From Chloroflexota bacterium (GTDB taxonomy: Bacteria > Chloroflexota > UBA11872): DNA of 64,000 nt. Where the stretch lies: the NCBI GenBank assembly GCA_022825895.1, contig JAJDVX010000010.1:1-64000 (forward strand), given 5' to 3'. The position numbers and the translations under genes were made by a program. The notes beneath the pieces were generated by a model. That model had not been told where the DNA came from. It did no database searches and saw nothing but the letters and a program-made list of their open reading frames with translations. Below, in pieces: positions 28,322 through 37,474 of this stretch (within the stretch, counting starts at the first letter, position 1; every line of letters begins with the position of its first letter).

Positions 28322-29260
28322 GTGACGGATACAAGCCTTGAGCCTTCGCCGGAAGGCCTGACGCTCAAAAAGCTCAAGATTCCGAAGCGAATCGAGCAGC
28401 GCTATACGGCCTGGCAGGCCGTTCGGCACAACTGGGGCTTTATTGCTCTGCATCTCGGCGTGCTCGCGGCGCTCATCGTGGGTGTCAGCTGGCCGGCAGT
28501 CGTGGCCTGTCTCGGCTTCTACTGGATGCGCGTCTTCTTCATTACGGGCTTCTATCACCGCTATTTCTCCCACCGCACGTTTCAGACCACCCGGGTTTTC
28601 CAGGCGGTCATGGCGCTGCTGGGCACGTTGGGGATTCAAAAGGGTCCGTTGTGGTGGGCGGGCCACCATCGCTTTCATCACCGGCACTCCGACGAGGAGG
28701 AGGATGTGCACTCACCGCTCAAGGGCGGATTCTGGTGGGCCCACATCGGCTGGCTGCTCGCCTACAACCGCGACGACACCCGCTGGGAAGAGGTCAAGGA
28801 CCTGGTCCGCTTCCCGGAGCTTCGCTGGCTCGACCGATGGTATTTCGGCAGCACGCTGCTCTACGCCGGCGGCACGATCGCGCTTGGATTCTGGCTGGAG
28901 CGCGCATTTCCGACGACCGGCGTTACCTGGCTGCAGGTTTTCGTGTGGTGTTTCCTGGTGAGCACCGTCATGCTGCTGCATACGACCTACCTCATAAACT
29001 CCGGCGCGCATATGTGGGGCAGCCGACGATTCCCCACGAAGGACACGAGTCGAAACAACCTTCTGCTGGCGCTGATCACCCTGGGCGAGGGTTGGCATAA
29101 CAACCATCACCGCTATCCCGGCTCCGAGCGGAACGGATTCTTCTGGTGGGAGATCGACGTGACCCATTACCTGCTCACCATCCTGAGTTGGACGGGCTTG
29201 ATATGGGATCTACGACGACCGCCGGCGCACGTATATGACGAAGGCGCCCGTACCTTCTGA
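28322..29260 (+). CDS. Acyl-CoA/acyl-lipid delta-9 fatty-acid desaturase
   Basis: A 312-residue membrane desaturase of the stearoyl-CoA desaturase type. The histidine boxes are HRYFSH (79-84), HHRFHH (115-120) and HNNHH (259-263), with the family blocks ITGFYHRYFSHRTF and EGWHNNHHRYPGSERNGFFWWEID. The GTG at 28322, just after AGGGGGA, is preferred over the TTG at 28232 because it gives the normal length. It is distinct from the tandem pair at 2956-5302. Placed between a cyclopropane synthase and an epimerase, it probably serves membrane-lipid unsaturation. Confidence 0.9.
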   Translation: MTDTSLEPSPEGLTLKKLKIPKRIEQRYTAWQAVRHNWGFIALHLGVLAALIVGVSWPAVVACLGFYWMRVFFITGFYHRYFSHRTFQTTRVFQAVMALLGTLGIQKGPLWWAGHHRFHHRHSDEEEDVHSPLKGGFWWAHIGWLLAYNRDDTRWEEVKDLVRFPELRWLDRWYFGSTLLYAGGTIALGFWLERAFPTTGVTWLQVFVWCFLVSTVMLLHTTYLINSGAHMWGSRRFPTKDTSRNNLLLALITLGEGWHNNHHRYPGSERNGFFWWEIDVTHYLLTILSWTGLIWDLRRPPAHVYDEGARTF

Positions 29261-29276
29261 CCGTGAGTTGACATAA

Positions 29277-30182
29277 ATGCGCGTCGCCGTCAGCGGATCG
29301 ACCGGGCTCGTCGGTGCGGCGCTCGTCGCTGACCTTCGTTCGGACGGACACGAAGTCGTCCGCCTGGTGCGTCCGGCCACCGGGGGCGTGGCACCCGGCG
29401 ACATTCGCTGGGACCCGCAGACCGGCGACATTGATCGCTCCGGGCTGGAGGGCACGGATGCCGTGGTGCATTTGGCCGGCGAGACGATTAGCGCGTTGCG
29501 GTGGACGGCCGAAAAGCGTCGACGAATCCGGGAAAGCCGCGTGCGCGGCACCGAGACGCTGGCGCGCGCCATCGCGGGCTTGTCGCGAAAGCCTACGGTT
29601 TTCGTTTGCGCTGGCGCGACTGGCTATTACGGTGACCGCGGCGATGAAGTACTGGACGAGGCAAGCTCACCAGGACAGGGATTCCTCCCGGGCGTATCCG
29701 TCGAATGGGAAGCCGCAACCCGGCCCGTCGCCGATGCCGGAATCCGGGTTGCGATTGCTCGATTGGCGCCGATAATCGATGCCCGATCGCCCGTTGTGGC
29801 GCGAATGCGGCTACCCGTGATGCTGGGGCTTGGCGGTTGGTTTGGGTCCGGCGGGCATTTCTGGCCGTGGGTGGACTTGGCGGATGTGATTGGAGCCATT
29901 CGCCTGGCGATCACACGGGAGACGCTGAGCGGCCCCATCGTCGTGGCGGCGCCGGAAACCGTGACCAACCGCGAGTTTGTAAAGACCATGGCCCGCGAGT
30001 TGCGACGCCCGGCGATTCTCCCGATACCCTCGCCGATGCTTACAGTGGCGCTTGGCGAATTTGCTCGCGAAGCGCTGCTTTCGAGTCAGCGGGTTATCCC
30101 GCGAAGGCTCCTGGACGCTGGCTATGAATTTCAACAACCGAAGCTCGCTCCGGCGCTACGCGCAGCCCTTCGGCCGGCCTAG
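29277..30182 (+). CDS. TIGR01777/YfcH-family SDR epimerase
   Basis: A 301-residue extended SDR. The nucleotide-binding motif GSTGLVGAALV is at the N-terminus, followed by VVHLAGETI and the family block RWTAEKRRRIRESRVRGT, then GYYGDRGDEVLDE, which contains the Tyr of the active site. The C-terminal DUF1731-like part is present (IPSPMLTVALGEFAREALLSSQRVIPRRLLDAGYEF). The physiological substrate is unknown across this family. It lies 16 bases after the desaturase and is probably co-transcribed. Confidence 0.85.
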   Translation: MRVAVSGSTGLVGAALVADLRSDGHEVVRLVRPATGGVAPGDIRWDPQTGDIDRSGLEGTDAVVHLAGETISALRWTAEKRRRIRESRVRGTETLARAIAGLSRKPTVFVCAGATGYYGDRGDEVLDEASSPGQGFLPGVSVEWEAATRPVADAGIRVAIARLAPIIDARSPVVARMRLPVMLGLGGWFGSGGHFWPWVDLADVIGAIRLAITRETLSGPIVVAAPETVTNREFVKTMARELRRPAILPIPSPMLTVALGEFAREALLSSQRVIPRRLLDAGYEFQQPKLAPALRAALRPA

Positions 30183-30220
30183 CCGCGGAGACTGCGCATG
30201 ACGCCTGGCTGCCGACGGGC

Positions 30221-32695
30221 ATGGCCTTAGTGCACCGCCAGTGTCGGCAGACGCTGCGATCGCGGGATCGCGCGACGCTGAAGGGCAGATGGCTTCGTGA
30301 TGGGATCGCAGTTCTGCTGGCCCTCGCACTGCTTGCACTTCCAACCGTTGGAGCCGCGTCCGCTCCCGCCAGCTTTCCGCTGCAGCACGGCTTCTTCTAT
30401 ACGCAGACCGGCGGCGGAGGCGGCCTTGGGTACTCGGTCGTCGACGACCGCGACGCTCAGTTCTGGACCGCCTACGAGGAACTCGGGGGCCACGAGACTT
30501 TGGGTTTTCCGATTTCGCAGCCCTGGCACGAAGCGCCGTTCGTCTACCAGGCCTTCCAACGGGCCGTGCTTCAGGCAGGCCCCGACGGAGAAACTCGCCC
30601 AACCAACATTTACGACGTGATGTCCGCGGCGGGACATGATCGTTGGCTGCTTGACTTCAAGGGCGTACCTCCAGGCACCTCCCTATCCGCCGAGGCCGGA
30701 CCGCTGGCACGGCTGGAAGCGCTGACGGCAGCCTCGGAAATCACCGAGTTCTGGCGTGCCGCCCCAAACGCTCTTTCTCGATTCGGATTGCCGCTGGGAT
30801 ACACGTCCACACCGGATGGAGGTGTGCTGCGATCCCAACGGGCCGTCCTGCGCCTGCATGACAGTCAGGTTCAACTGGCCCCGGCCGGCGACCACTTCAA
30901 ACAGGCCGGGATGATTCCCCTGGCGGCGACCACTCCGGTGGCCCCGCCGCGCATTCCACGACAGCTTGTCGAAGCCCACAGTCCACTGGTGACCAGCGTG
31001 GCGTTCGATCCATCAGGCTCAACGTTTGCCACCGGCGGTTATGACCGTCGAGTCGTGATCTGGGATCGAGCGACCCTCACGCCGATTCATGAACTTGAGG
31101 GCCACTACGACGGCATCTACGAAGTCGCCTTCTCGCCCGACGGCTCACTGCTCGCCAGCGCGTCGGAGGACGACACCGTACGGCTCTGGGATACCCGCTC
31201 GGGCGAGCAGGTACAGGTGCTCCAGGCTGACGAGCGGTGGTTTACGAGCGTGGCCTTCAGTCCGGACGGAACTCGGGTGGCTGCGACGACTTACGCCGCG
31301 GCCCATTTGTGGGATGTGGCGACCGGTGAGCATCTCGCTGAGTTCGACGACATTGACGCCTGGTCGAATGGCGTCGCGTTTACACCCGACGGCGGCGGAC
31401 TGATAACCACCGGATGGGCCCGAGCGGACATCTGGGACATGGCTACGGGCGAGCGCCTGCTCGAATTCGTCGAGCAGCACTCGCGGGCCGTGCTTTCCCT
31501 GGCAATCAGCCCCGACGGCACGCGCCTGGCAACTGGCGCCGACGACAACACAGCCGTGCTCTGGGATGCCACTGACGGATCGGCGCTGGCCACGCTCGCG
31601 GGACATAGCGACTCCGTGTGGCAGGTGGCGTTCAGCCCTGACGGGCGTCGAGTGGCCACGTCCTCAAGCGACGGAACGGTGGCCGTGTGGGATGTCGCCA
31701 CCGGCAGGAGGCTGTACAGCCTGACTGGACACACGACCGACGTGCAGGGGCTCAGCTTCAGCCCGGACGGCGAGATCCTGCTATCGGGGAGCTGGGACGG
31801 CGACGTCGGCGTCTGGTTGACGGCGCTCTCGGAACTGGCCGCCGAAACTGCCCTGCCCGCGCCGATCAATGCCGTGGACTACAGTCCCCACGGTACGTCG
31901 GTGGCAGCCGCCTTGGACGACGGCTCGCTCGTGATCGTCGGAACCGACGGTGCAATCCGCACGTCAATCAACGCACACGACCGACCGGCGCGAGCCGTTG
32001 CCTTTTCGCCGGACGGACGAATGGTGGCCTCCGGAGGAGACGACGGGCGGGTGCGTATGTGGGATGCCTCACTCGGAGCACTACTGGCCGAAGCGCCAAC
32101 CGTTCCGGATAGCGTCACGGCCCTGACGTTCGCGGCGGACGGTTTCCTGTTGGCCGGAGACGCCCGCGGTGTTGTCCGCAGGCTGGATCCGAGCAACGGT
32201 GCCGAAAACTGGACGGCGATGGGATCCGGTCCCGTCACGTCGCTTGCAACGGATGGAGTGGGCCTCGCCGCGGTAGGCATGTATCAGGAGGTCTTGCTTT
32301 TGGATGCGGGGACGGGAGTCGAGCGATTGCGGCTGACGGGACTCGACGACTGGATCCGGGCAATTCGCTTCGATCCGCATGTCGCCGAGATGGCGCTGGC
32401 GGACGGCGAGACGATCAAGATTCTGGCAAGCGATTCCAATAGCCTCCTGCGAGAGATTGAGCCGGAGGCGGGGCTCATCACCTCGTTGGCTTATCGGCCG
32501 TACGGCGACGAACTGGCCATTGGCGCGTATAAGCGCGCGCTCCTGCGCGATCCCACAGGCAGCCTTAAACTCGGACGCGCCATCGATGCGCACATCGACT
32601 GGATTCGAGCGCTCGCGTACAGCCCCGATGGCGCGCTGCTGGCCACGGTTGGGGACGACCGCGCCCTGCGCTTCTGGATCACCCGCGTTGACTAA
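30221..32695 (+). CDS. Exported LGFP-like plus 14-repeat WD40 protein
   Basis: 824 residues. A basic leader and hydrophobic stretch (about 25-45, ending AASAPA) suggest export. Residues about 50-210 hold two copies of a small domain with FW-x-x-Y-x-x-LGG-x-x-x-LGFPIS, as in LGFP-type cell-surface modules. The rest (about 245-824) contains 14 WD40 repeats by my count, each with SPDG and WD-like endings (VIWD, VRLWD, AVLWD, VAVWD, VRMWD and others). That is enough for two seven-bladed propellers. Later repeats (10-13) are degenerate at the terminal WD. It is likely a scaffold for protein interaction outside the cytoplasm; no enzymatic domain is seen. Confidence 0.85.
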   Translation: MALVHRQCRQTLRSRDRATLKGRWLRDGIAVLLALALLALPTVGAASAPASFPLQHGFFYTQTGGGGGLGYSVVDDRDAQFWTAYEELGGHETLGFPISQPWHEAPFVYQAFQRAVLQAGPDGETRPTNIYDVMSAAGHDRWLLDFKGVPPGTSLSAEAGPLARLEALTAASEITEFWRAAPNALSRFGLPLGYTSTPDGGVLRSQRAVLRLHDSQVQLAPAGDHFKQAGMIPLAATTPVAPPRIPRQLVEAHSPLVTSVAFDPSGSTFATGGYDRRVVIWDRATLTPIHELEGHYDGIYEVAFSPDGSLLASASEDDTVRLWDTRSGEQVQVLQADERWFTSVAFSPDGTRVAATTYAAAHLWDVATGEHLAEFDDIDAWSNGVAFTPDGGGLITTGWARADIWDMATGERLLEFVEQHSRAVLSLAISPDGTRLATGADDNTAVLWDATDGSALATLAGHSDSVWQVAFSPDGRRVATSSSDGTVAVWDVATGRRLYSLTGHTTDVQGLSFSPDGEILLSGSWDGDVGVWLTALSELAAETALPAPINAVDYSPHGTSVAAALDDGSLVIVGTDGAIRTSINAHDRPARAVAFSPDGRMVASGGDDGRVRMWDASLGALLAEAPTVPDSVTALTFAADGFLLAGDARGVVRRLDPSNGAENWTAMGSGPVTSLATDGVGLAAVGMYQEVLLLDAGTGVERLRLTGLDDWIRAIRFDPHVAEMALADGETIKILASDSNSLLREIEPEAGLITSLAYRPYGDELAIGAYKRALLRDPTGSLKLGRAIDAHIDWIRALAYSPDGALLATVGDDRALRFWITRVD

Positions 32696-32785
32696 CCGCG
32701 CTCGGCAGACGGACGAGCGTCAATCGAAGTCTGGTTAATCGTCCTCACGGGGCTGGCGGCCCTGGCTGCCGCCGCGTGGGTCTGG

Positions 32786-33919
32786 TTGCTGCTCGGCCGC
32801 GGATGGTATTGGCGAACGGACGTGCAACTGCCGGCATCGTCGCCGGCCCTGGAACCGGACCGCTGGCTTGCCGTGACCGCGGTGGTGCCTGCGCGCAATG
32901 AAGCTGCGGTGCTTCCGTCCACGCTTCCCACGTTGTTGGACCAAGACTATCCCGGCCGCTTCGAGATCGTCGTAGTGGACGACTCCAGCACTGACGGCAC
33001 AACGGAGGTCGCCGAAGGCATCGGCGCCGGTTCTCCCGGCCCCGGAGTACACGTCGTCTCGGCCTCTCCGCTCCCGGATGGCTGGGCTGGCAAGGTCTGG
33101 GCCATGCACTCCGGCGCGACTTCAGCCCCGGCTCAACGGTGCGAATACATCCTCCTGACGGACGCGGACATCGCCCATCCACCCGACCTCCTGCGACGGC
33201 TGGTCGGGCTGGCTCGACACCGCGAACTGGACCTTGCGTCTGTAATGGCGCACCTGCGGGCGGTCACGCCCTTTGAGCGGTTGCTGGTGCCGGCGTTCGT
33301 CTACTTCTTTGGACTGCTCTACCCCTTCCGGTGGTCGAACGACCCTTGGGCCCAGACGTCCGCCGCCGCCGGAGGGTGTGTGCTGGTGCAACGGCGCGCG
33401 CTTGAGCGCTTGGGTGGTTTCGAGTCAATCCGCGGCGAGATCATCGACGACTGCGCCCTGGCCGCGCGCATCAAGCAGGCTGGCGGCCGGACCTGGCTGG
33501 GATTGGGGCGCGACGTCCACAGCGTGCGTGGCTACGCCGGACTATCCGGCGTCTGGCACGTCGTGGCGCGCACGGCCTACACCCAGCTGGCCTACTCCCC
33601 GATACGACTTGTGGGGACCGTCGTCGGGCTGCTGCTGACCTTCCTTGCGCCGCCGATCGCAGTCGTAGCCGCGGGCGTCGGTCTCTTGGTCGGAGCCGCA
33701 CTTGAGCCCTCGTTCGCGGCGCTTGCCCTCGGAACTCTGGGATGGGGTCTGATGACCGTTAGCTTCGTTCCGATGACCCGCTGGTACGGCGGGCCGGCGC
33801 TGCTCGCAGTCATGCTTCCGCTGTCGGCCGTCATCTACGTCGCCATGACGCTGGACTCGGCGCGCCGGCACTACGCCGGCGTAGGCGGAGGCTGGAAGGG
33901 CCGAACCTACGGTCGCTAG
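32786..33919 (+). CDS. Family 2 glycosyltransferase, HpnB-like
   Basis: At least 377 residues. The GT-A core shows VVPARNEAAVLPSTLPTLLDQDYPG, VVVDDSSTDGT, LLTDADIAHPP and IIDDCALA, followed by membrane helices near 265-370. The overall form and the C-terminal GGWKGRTY match hopanoid-associated HpnB-like transferases. The first standard start is TTG at 32786, but in-frame codons upstream encode a membrane helix (VWLIVLTGLAALAAAAWVW) that belongs to the protein, and no ATG, GTG or TTG lies between it and the WD40 stop. The true start may be a rare ATC near 32730. Confidence 0.83.
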   Translation: MLLGRGWYWRTDVQLPASSPALEPDRWLAVTAVVPARNEAAVLPSTLPTLLDQDYPGRFEIVVVDDSSTDGTTEVAEGIGAGSPGPGVHVVSASPLPDGWAGKVWAMHSGATSAPAQRCEYILLTDADIAHPPDLLRRLVGLARHRELDLASVMAHLRAVTPFERLLVPAFVYFFGLLYPFRWSNDPWAQTSAAAGGCVLVQRRALERLGGFESIRGEIIDDCALAARIKQAGGRTWLGLGRDVHSVRGYAGLSGVWHVVARTAYTQLAYSPIRLVGTVVGLLLTFLAPPIAVVAAGVGLLVGAALEPSFAALALGTLGWGLMTVSFVPMTRWYGGPALLAVMLPLSAVIYVAMTLDSARRHYAGVGGGWKGRTYGR

Positions 33920-34095
33920 CCGAGCCTGATCGATCGACCACCGGCCAGCCTTGAGGCCACACCGGGAGACGGAAGGGCACGTTCTCACCCTGGCTGGCCA
34001 CTTGAAGCCGCACGTCCGGTCTAGACTGACGCGGCCGCGCCGCTGGAGCACAGCCCATTCAGATCGATCCCGAGCAACTCCTCGACGACGGGTTC

Positions 34096-35286
34096 GTGAT
34101 TCTGAAAAACGTCGTTCCGCCCAAACGGCTGGACGAGTTGCGCGCCAGCTTTGAAACTCTGGTTGACCGGCAGCAGGCGAATTGGGCGCGCGATCGCGAC
34201 GACCCGGGCTGCTTCGCCTACGTGGCCAAGCAGCCTCGCCTCGCGTACCAGACCGTCATAGATGCGTCGACGGCCAACACGGTTGAGTTCTGTCTCCACG
34301 AAAACACGCTCGGTGTAAGCCGGCAGGCGCTCGGCACCCGCGATGTGGGGCTGAAGCAGATGATTCTCCTGTGCAACCCGGAGACCGCGCATGGACCCGA
34401 CTTGTGGCATCGTGACGTAAGTCACGGGCCAACCAACAACGCGCCCCTGGCGGGCTTACAGGCGGACATGCTGGCCAACGGTCCAAGCTCCGTGCAGTGG
34501 AACATCCCGCTCTACGACGACGATGTGCTGTGGGTCGTTCCCGGCAGTCATCGCCGTCTGAACACAGCGCGGGAGAACCAGGAGCTATTGAACGACCCGC
34601 GCGCCAAGCTGTCGGACTGTAAGCAGGTCAGGCTCAAGGCCGGCGACGGCGTGATGTACATCAACACCATCCTGCATTGGCCCAGCAACTACAGCACCAG
34701 GCTGCGGCGCATCATCCATCTTAGGTACACCTCGTTCGGCGGCCAGTCGTATCCGTACGGCTCGCGTTTCCTTTGGGAGCCGGGTTTCGTCACGCATCTA
34801 TCGGCGAAGGGACAGGCGGGCTTCCATCGGTTTCTCGAACTGGCTGAACGCGAGGACGATCGGATTGAGGCGTTCTATCGCGCCATGATCGACCGGGATC
34901 CGGCAGCCTTCCGGCAGGCGCTGGCCCTGCTGCATCCAGGCGTCACCGGGCGGATCGTCTGCGTGGTCCTTCTGTCGAAACTGGCTCGCCGGATTGGCGT
35001 GCTGAAGCGCCCGGAGCTAATCAACCTGCCGGAACGCGAGCGCGCGTCAGCCGTAGGTGAGCAAACCTTCAGCATCGGCAATCTCGAGGCCCTGGCCCGG
35101 CGCTTCACCGCCGATGAAACGAAACTGCTTGGACAGCGCTTTGCACCGTTGGACGCCCGGCTCCAAACGGAGACCGAGCACTTCGTGCCAAGCCTCGCGA
35201 GCAAACCCTCCCGCTGGGCGCAAGAGCGCATGCCCGCCGGTCTTGACCTGGATGATTTCATCGCAAGCTGGAGCCAGGCTGCCTAG
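34096..35286 (+). CDS. Phytanoyl-CoA dioxygenase (PhyH) family protein, larger type
   Basis: About 396 residues, longer than the pair at 11.5-13.1 kb. The iron motif is WHRD (H105, D107) and the distal histidine is in TILHWPSNYSTRLRR, so it should bind iron and 2-oxoglutarate. A C-terminal extension of about 130 residues after the oxygenase core has no recognised domain. The GTG at 34096 is the first standard start, but the in-frame codons just upstream read IDPEQLLDDGF, which continues the family's N-terminus; ATT or ATC near 34057-34063 may be the real start. Confidence 0.8.
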   Translation: MILKNVVPPKRLDELRASFETLVDRQQANWARDRDDPGCFAYVAKQPRLAYQTVIDASTANTVEFCLHENTLGVSRQALGTRDVGLKQMILLCNPETAHGPDLWHRDVSHGPTNNAPLAGLQADMLANGPSSVQWNIPLYDDDVLWVVPGSHRRLNTARENQELLNDPRAKLSDCKQVRLKAGDGVMYINTILHWPSNYSTRLRRIIHLRYTSFGGQSYPYGSRFLWEPGFVTHLSAKGQAGFHRFLELAEREDDRIEAFYRAMIDRDPAAFRQALALLHPGVTGRIVCVVLLSKLARRIGVLKRPELINLPERERASAVGEQTFSIGNLEALARRFTADETKLLGQRFAPLDARLQTETEHFVPSLASKPSRWAQERMPAGLDLDDFIASWSQAA

Positions 35287-35361
35287 CCCCAACGAGGATG
35301 ATTTCGGCTAACGCACGACAAGGCCGGTGCAACGTGGCCGTCACGCAACAGGTTCGGATGC

Positions 35362-35438
35362 TGGTCGGGGCGGCCGGATTTGAACCGGCGACCTCCTGAC
35401 CCCCAGTCAGGTGCGCTACCAGCCTGCGCCACGCCCCG
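35362..35438 (-). tRNA. tRNA-Pro (GGG anticodon)
   Basis: Read on the minus strand, a complete 77-base cloverleaf. Acceptor stem CGGGGCG/CGCCCCG starts with the C1 typical of tRNA-Pro. The D arm is GCGC...GCGC, the anticodon stem is CCTGA/TCAGG with loop CTGGGGG giving anticodon GGG, and the T arm is GCCGG TTCAAAT CCGGC. The discriminator is A, and the 3' CCA is encoded (35362-35364). It lies 14 bases upstream of the end of the glycosyltransferase gene on the same strand. Confidence 0.96.
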
Positions 35439-35452
35439 GTGGGGCGAGTCTA

Positions 35453-36484
35453 TCAGCGAGCCTTTGGCGAGGTCGGCGATCCATCGCCCGCCACGGCCTG
35501 CCGCAGCCGCTGCTGGCGGCGCCACACGTCCCACGGCCACGACGGGCCGGCGACGAATGGTCGAATGTCGTCCCACTCGACTCGACGGCGAGCGGCCACC
35601 TGCTTCCGCTGCTTCAACGCATGACCGAGCGAGCGCAAGCCGGCCAGCCGCCCACGCAAGGCCGCCAGGTTCCGCTGGCGCATCACTGTGATTGGCAACG
35701 ACGCCAGGTCGTACGCCACCAGCAATGGCCCGTACATCACGAAGGCCCGCGTGGGGTGGTTCTTGACAATCGTCCAGACCTTGTTGCGGCCCAGGTGAAA
35801 CGTCTTGAACGGCGACTCCTCGGTCCCGGTTGCTGAGTGCGCATGCACCACGCGGGCCTCCGGGACATAGCGCGCGGTCCAGCCCAGCCACCGCGCGCGC
35901 CACGCCAGGTCCACATCCTCCAAATAGGCGAAGAACGCGCTATCGAATCCCCCGGTCTCGTCCAGCAACGCCTGGCGATACAGCGCGGCCCCGGCGCAGG
36001 CGCCAAAGATTTCGCCGGCTTCGTCCGATCCGACTGGCTCTGCGTTGTGCCGATCCCACGCGATGCCCAGCACATCCGTCACCACGCCGGCGGAGTCGAT
36101 GATGTTCGGATCCCGGTCCAGCACGATTCGGCTGCCGAACGACCCGGCCTTGGGATACTCCTGTGCGGCCTGAACCAGCGCGTATAGCCAGTTGGGATCG
36201 GGAACGGCATCGTTGTTGAGGGTTGCCACCAGGTCCGCCCGCGCCAGTCCAAACCCGATGTTGTTGGCGGCGGCGAATCCGCGATTCGAGTCCAGGCGCT
36301 CCAACACGATGCGCGGATGCTCGCGAGCAATCCAATCCGCCGTACCGTCCGCGCTGCCGTTGTCCACCACGATGGTCTCGAAGGCCACCCCGGACTGGTC
36401 CTCAAGCGCTGGCAGGCAGCGCTTGAGGTGATGCAGCCCGTTCCAGGTCACGATCACGACCGAGGCTTCGGGACGCTCGATCAC
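35453..36484 (-). CDS. Family 2 glycosyltransferase, rhamnosyltransferase-like
   Basis: A 343-residue GT2 enzyme. Core motifs are ASVVIVTWNGLHHLKRCLPAL, TIVVDNGSADGT, GFAAANNIGFGLA, and LNNDAVPDPNW as the DxD-equivalent, with GGFDSAFFAYLEDVDLAWRARWLGW near 190-215 typical of WbbL/rhamnosyltransferase-type proteins. A hydrophobic region near 250-270 suggests membrane association. GTG start at 36484. It probably adds a sugar to a surface glycan; no other glycan operon genes are adjacent on this strand. tRNA-Pro lies just downstream. Confidence 0.87.
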   Translation of the reverse strand: MIERPEASVVIVTWNGLHHLKRCLPALEDQSGVAFETIVVDNGSADGTADWIAREHPRIVLERLDSNRGFAAANNIGFGLARADLVATLNNDAVPDPNWLYALVQAAQEYPKAGSFGSRIVLDRDPNIIDSAGVVTDVLGIAWDRHNAEPVGSDEAGEIFGACAGAALYRQALLDETGGFDSAFFAYLEDVDLAWRARWLGWTARYVPEARVVHAHSATGTEESPFKTFHLGRNKVWTIVKNHPTRAFVMYGPLLVAYDLASLPITVMRQRNLAALRGRLAGLRSLGHALKQRKQVAARRRVEWDDIRPFVAGPSWPWDVWRRQQRLRQAVAGDGSPTSPKAR

Positions 36485-36598
36485 GCCGCGCCTGGCTTTC
36501 CGCGGCCGTCACGGCCGGATCGGTTCCGCCGAATGGCCAGCCACGATGCGCCGCTGGCGTCTACGCTTGGGCGAGCGTCATCCGGCATCGATTCAGAC

Positions 36599-37474
36599 AT
36601 GCAGCGGCAACTCCGGTCGATATCTCCCACGCAACTGCGCGCGTACGACACCTGCCCGCTCCAGTATCGGATGCGCTACGTGGATCGGGTGCCTACCACC
36701 GACTCGCCGGCGTCGCTCGTCGGGCAGGCGGTCCACGCCGCCCTGGAGCGCAACTTTCTGGAGAAACGACACAGCGGCTACGACCTGGATCTGGATGAGG
36801 CCGCCGAGATCTACGACGACGTTTGGGAAGCCCGAATTCCGCCCGGCACTGCAACCGGGCCATTGGCGAACCAGTTCGAGGAAGCCTACGCGTCAGGCCA
36901 AGCGGTCCTGGAGTACTACCTGGCGGAAGTGGCTCCCCGCGTCGTGCCGCATCTGGTTGAGCATCGATTCAGATTCGACATTCCAGGTGTCCAGGTCCAA
37001 CTCGTCGGCACTGTCGACCTCATTGACCGGAACGGCGTCGTGATCGACCACAAGACCTCGTGGCGCGCCTATCCCGAGTCATATCCCGATCAGGACCTGC
37101 AACTCCAGTGCTACGCGATCGGCTACGGAGTCTTCAGGGCTGGCTCTCGGATTCGTCCAGGTAGCCTGCCCGCGCCGTTCTTCATTCCCCAGGTCCGGGT
37201 GGACGTGCTGGTGCGCGAAGACCCGCCATTCGTCCAGCAGCTACACGCGACATACGGCCGCGAGGACCTGGACCGGTTTGCCGCTCGCGCCGCGGGAATC
37301 GTTGTCGGCATCGAGACGGCCCGATTCGATCCCTTCTGGCGAGCGCCGAATCGGGCCGAGGAACCCCAGGTCTGCCGCCGCTGTTCCTACGGACAGACTT
37401 GCGACGCGTCGCTTGTGCGCGACGCGCTACTGGAGGACGGCCGCCAGGATGGAAACCAGGAAGAACAGCGCTGA
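36599..37474 (+). CDS. PD-(D/E)XK nuclease with four-cysteine Fe-S pattern (AddB/Cas4-like)
   Basis: A 291-residue stand-alone nuclease of the RecB-like family. It begins SISPTQLRAYDTCPLQYRMRYVD; H46, D140 (GTVDLID), the D-x-K pair D150/K152 (IDHKTSW) and the Q-x-x-x-Y helix (about 168-172) form the nuclease active site. C19 together with C259, C262 and C268 (QVCRRCSYGQTC) matches the 4Fe-4S arrangement of AddB and Cas4 proteins. No CRISPR, cas1 or helicase gene is nearby. The start is ATG at 36599. Its 3' end overlaps the convergent secG by 48 bases. A role in DNA-end processing or repair is inferred. Confidence 0.82.
   Translation: MQRQLRSISPTQLRAYDTCPLQYRMRYVDRVPTTDSPASLVGQAVHAALERNFLEKRHSGYDLDLDEAAEIYDDVWEARIPPGTATGPLANQFEEAYASGQAVLEYYLAEVAPRVVPHLVEHRFRFDIPGVQVQLVGTVDLIDRNGVVIDHKTSWRAYPESYPDQDLQLQCYAIGYGVFRAGSRIRPGSLPAPFFIPQVRVDVLVREDPPFVQQLHATYGREDLDRFAARAAGIVVGIETARFDPFWRAPNRAEEPQVCRRCSYGQTCDASLVRDALLEDGRQDGNQEEQR

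Noticed and set aside
36599..37474. Cas4 with a possible CRISPR locus
   Set aside because: Cysteines and nuclease motifs fit Cas4/AddB, but there is no repeat array, cas1 or cas2 in the window, so a CRISPR role is not supported.
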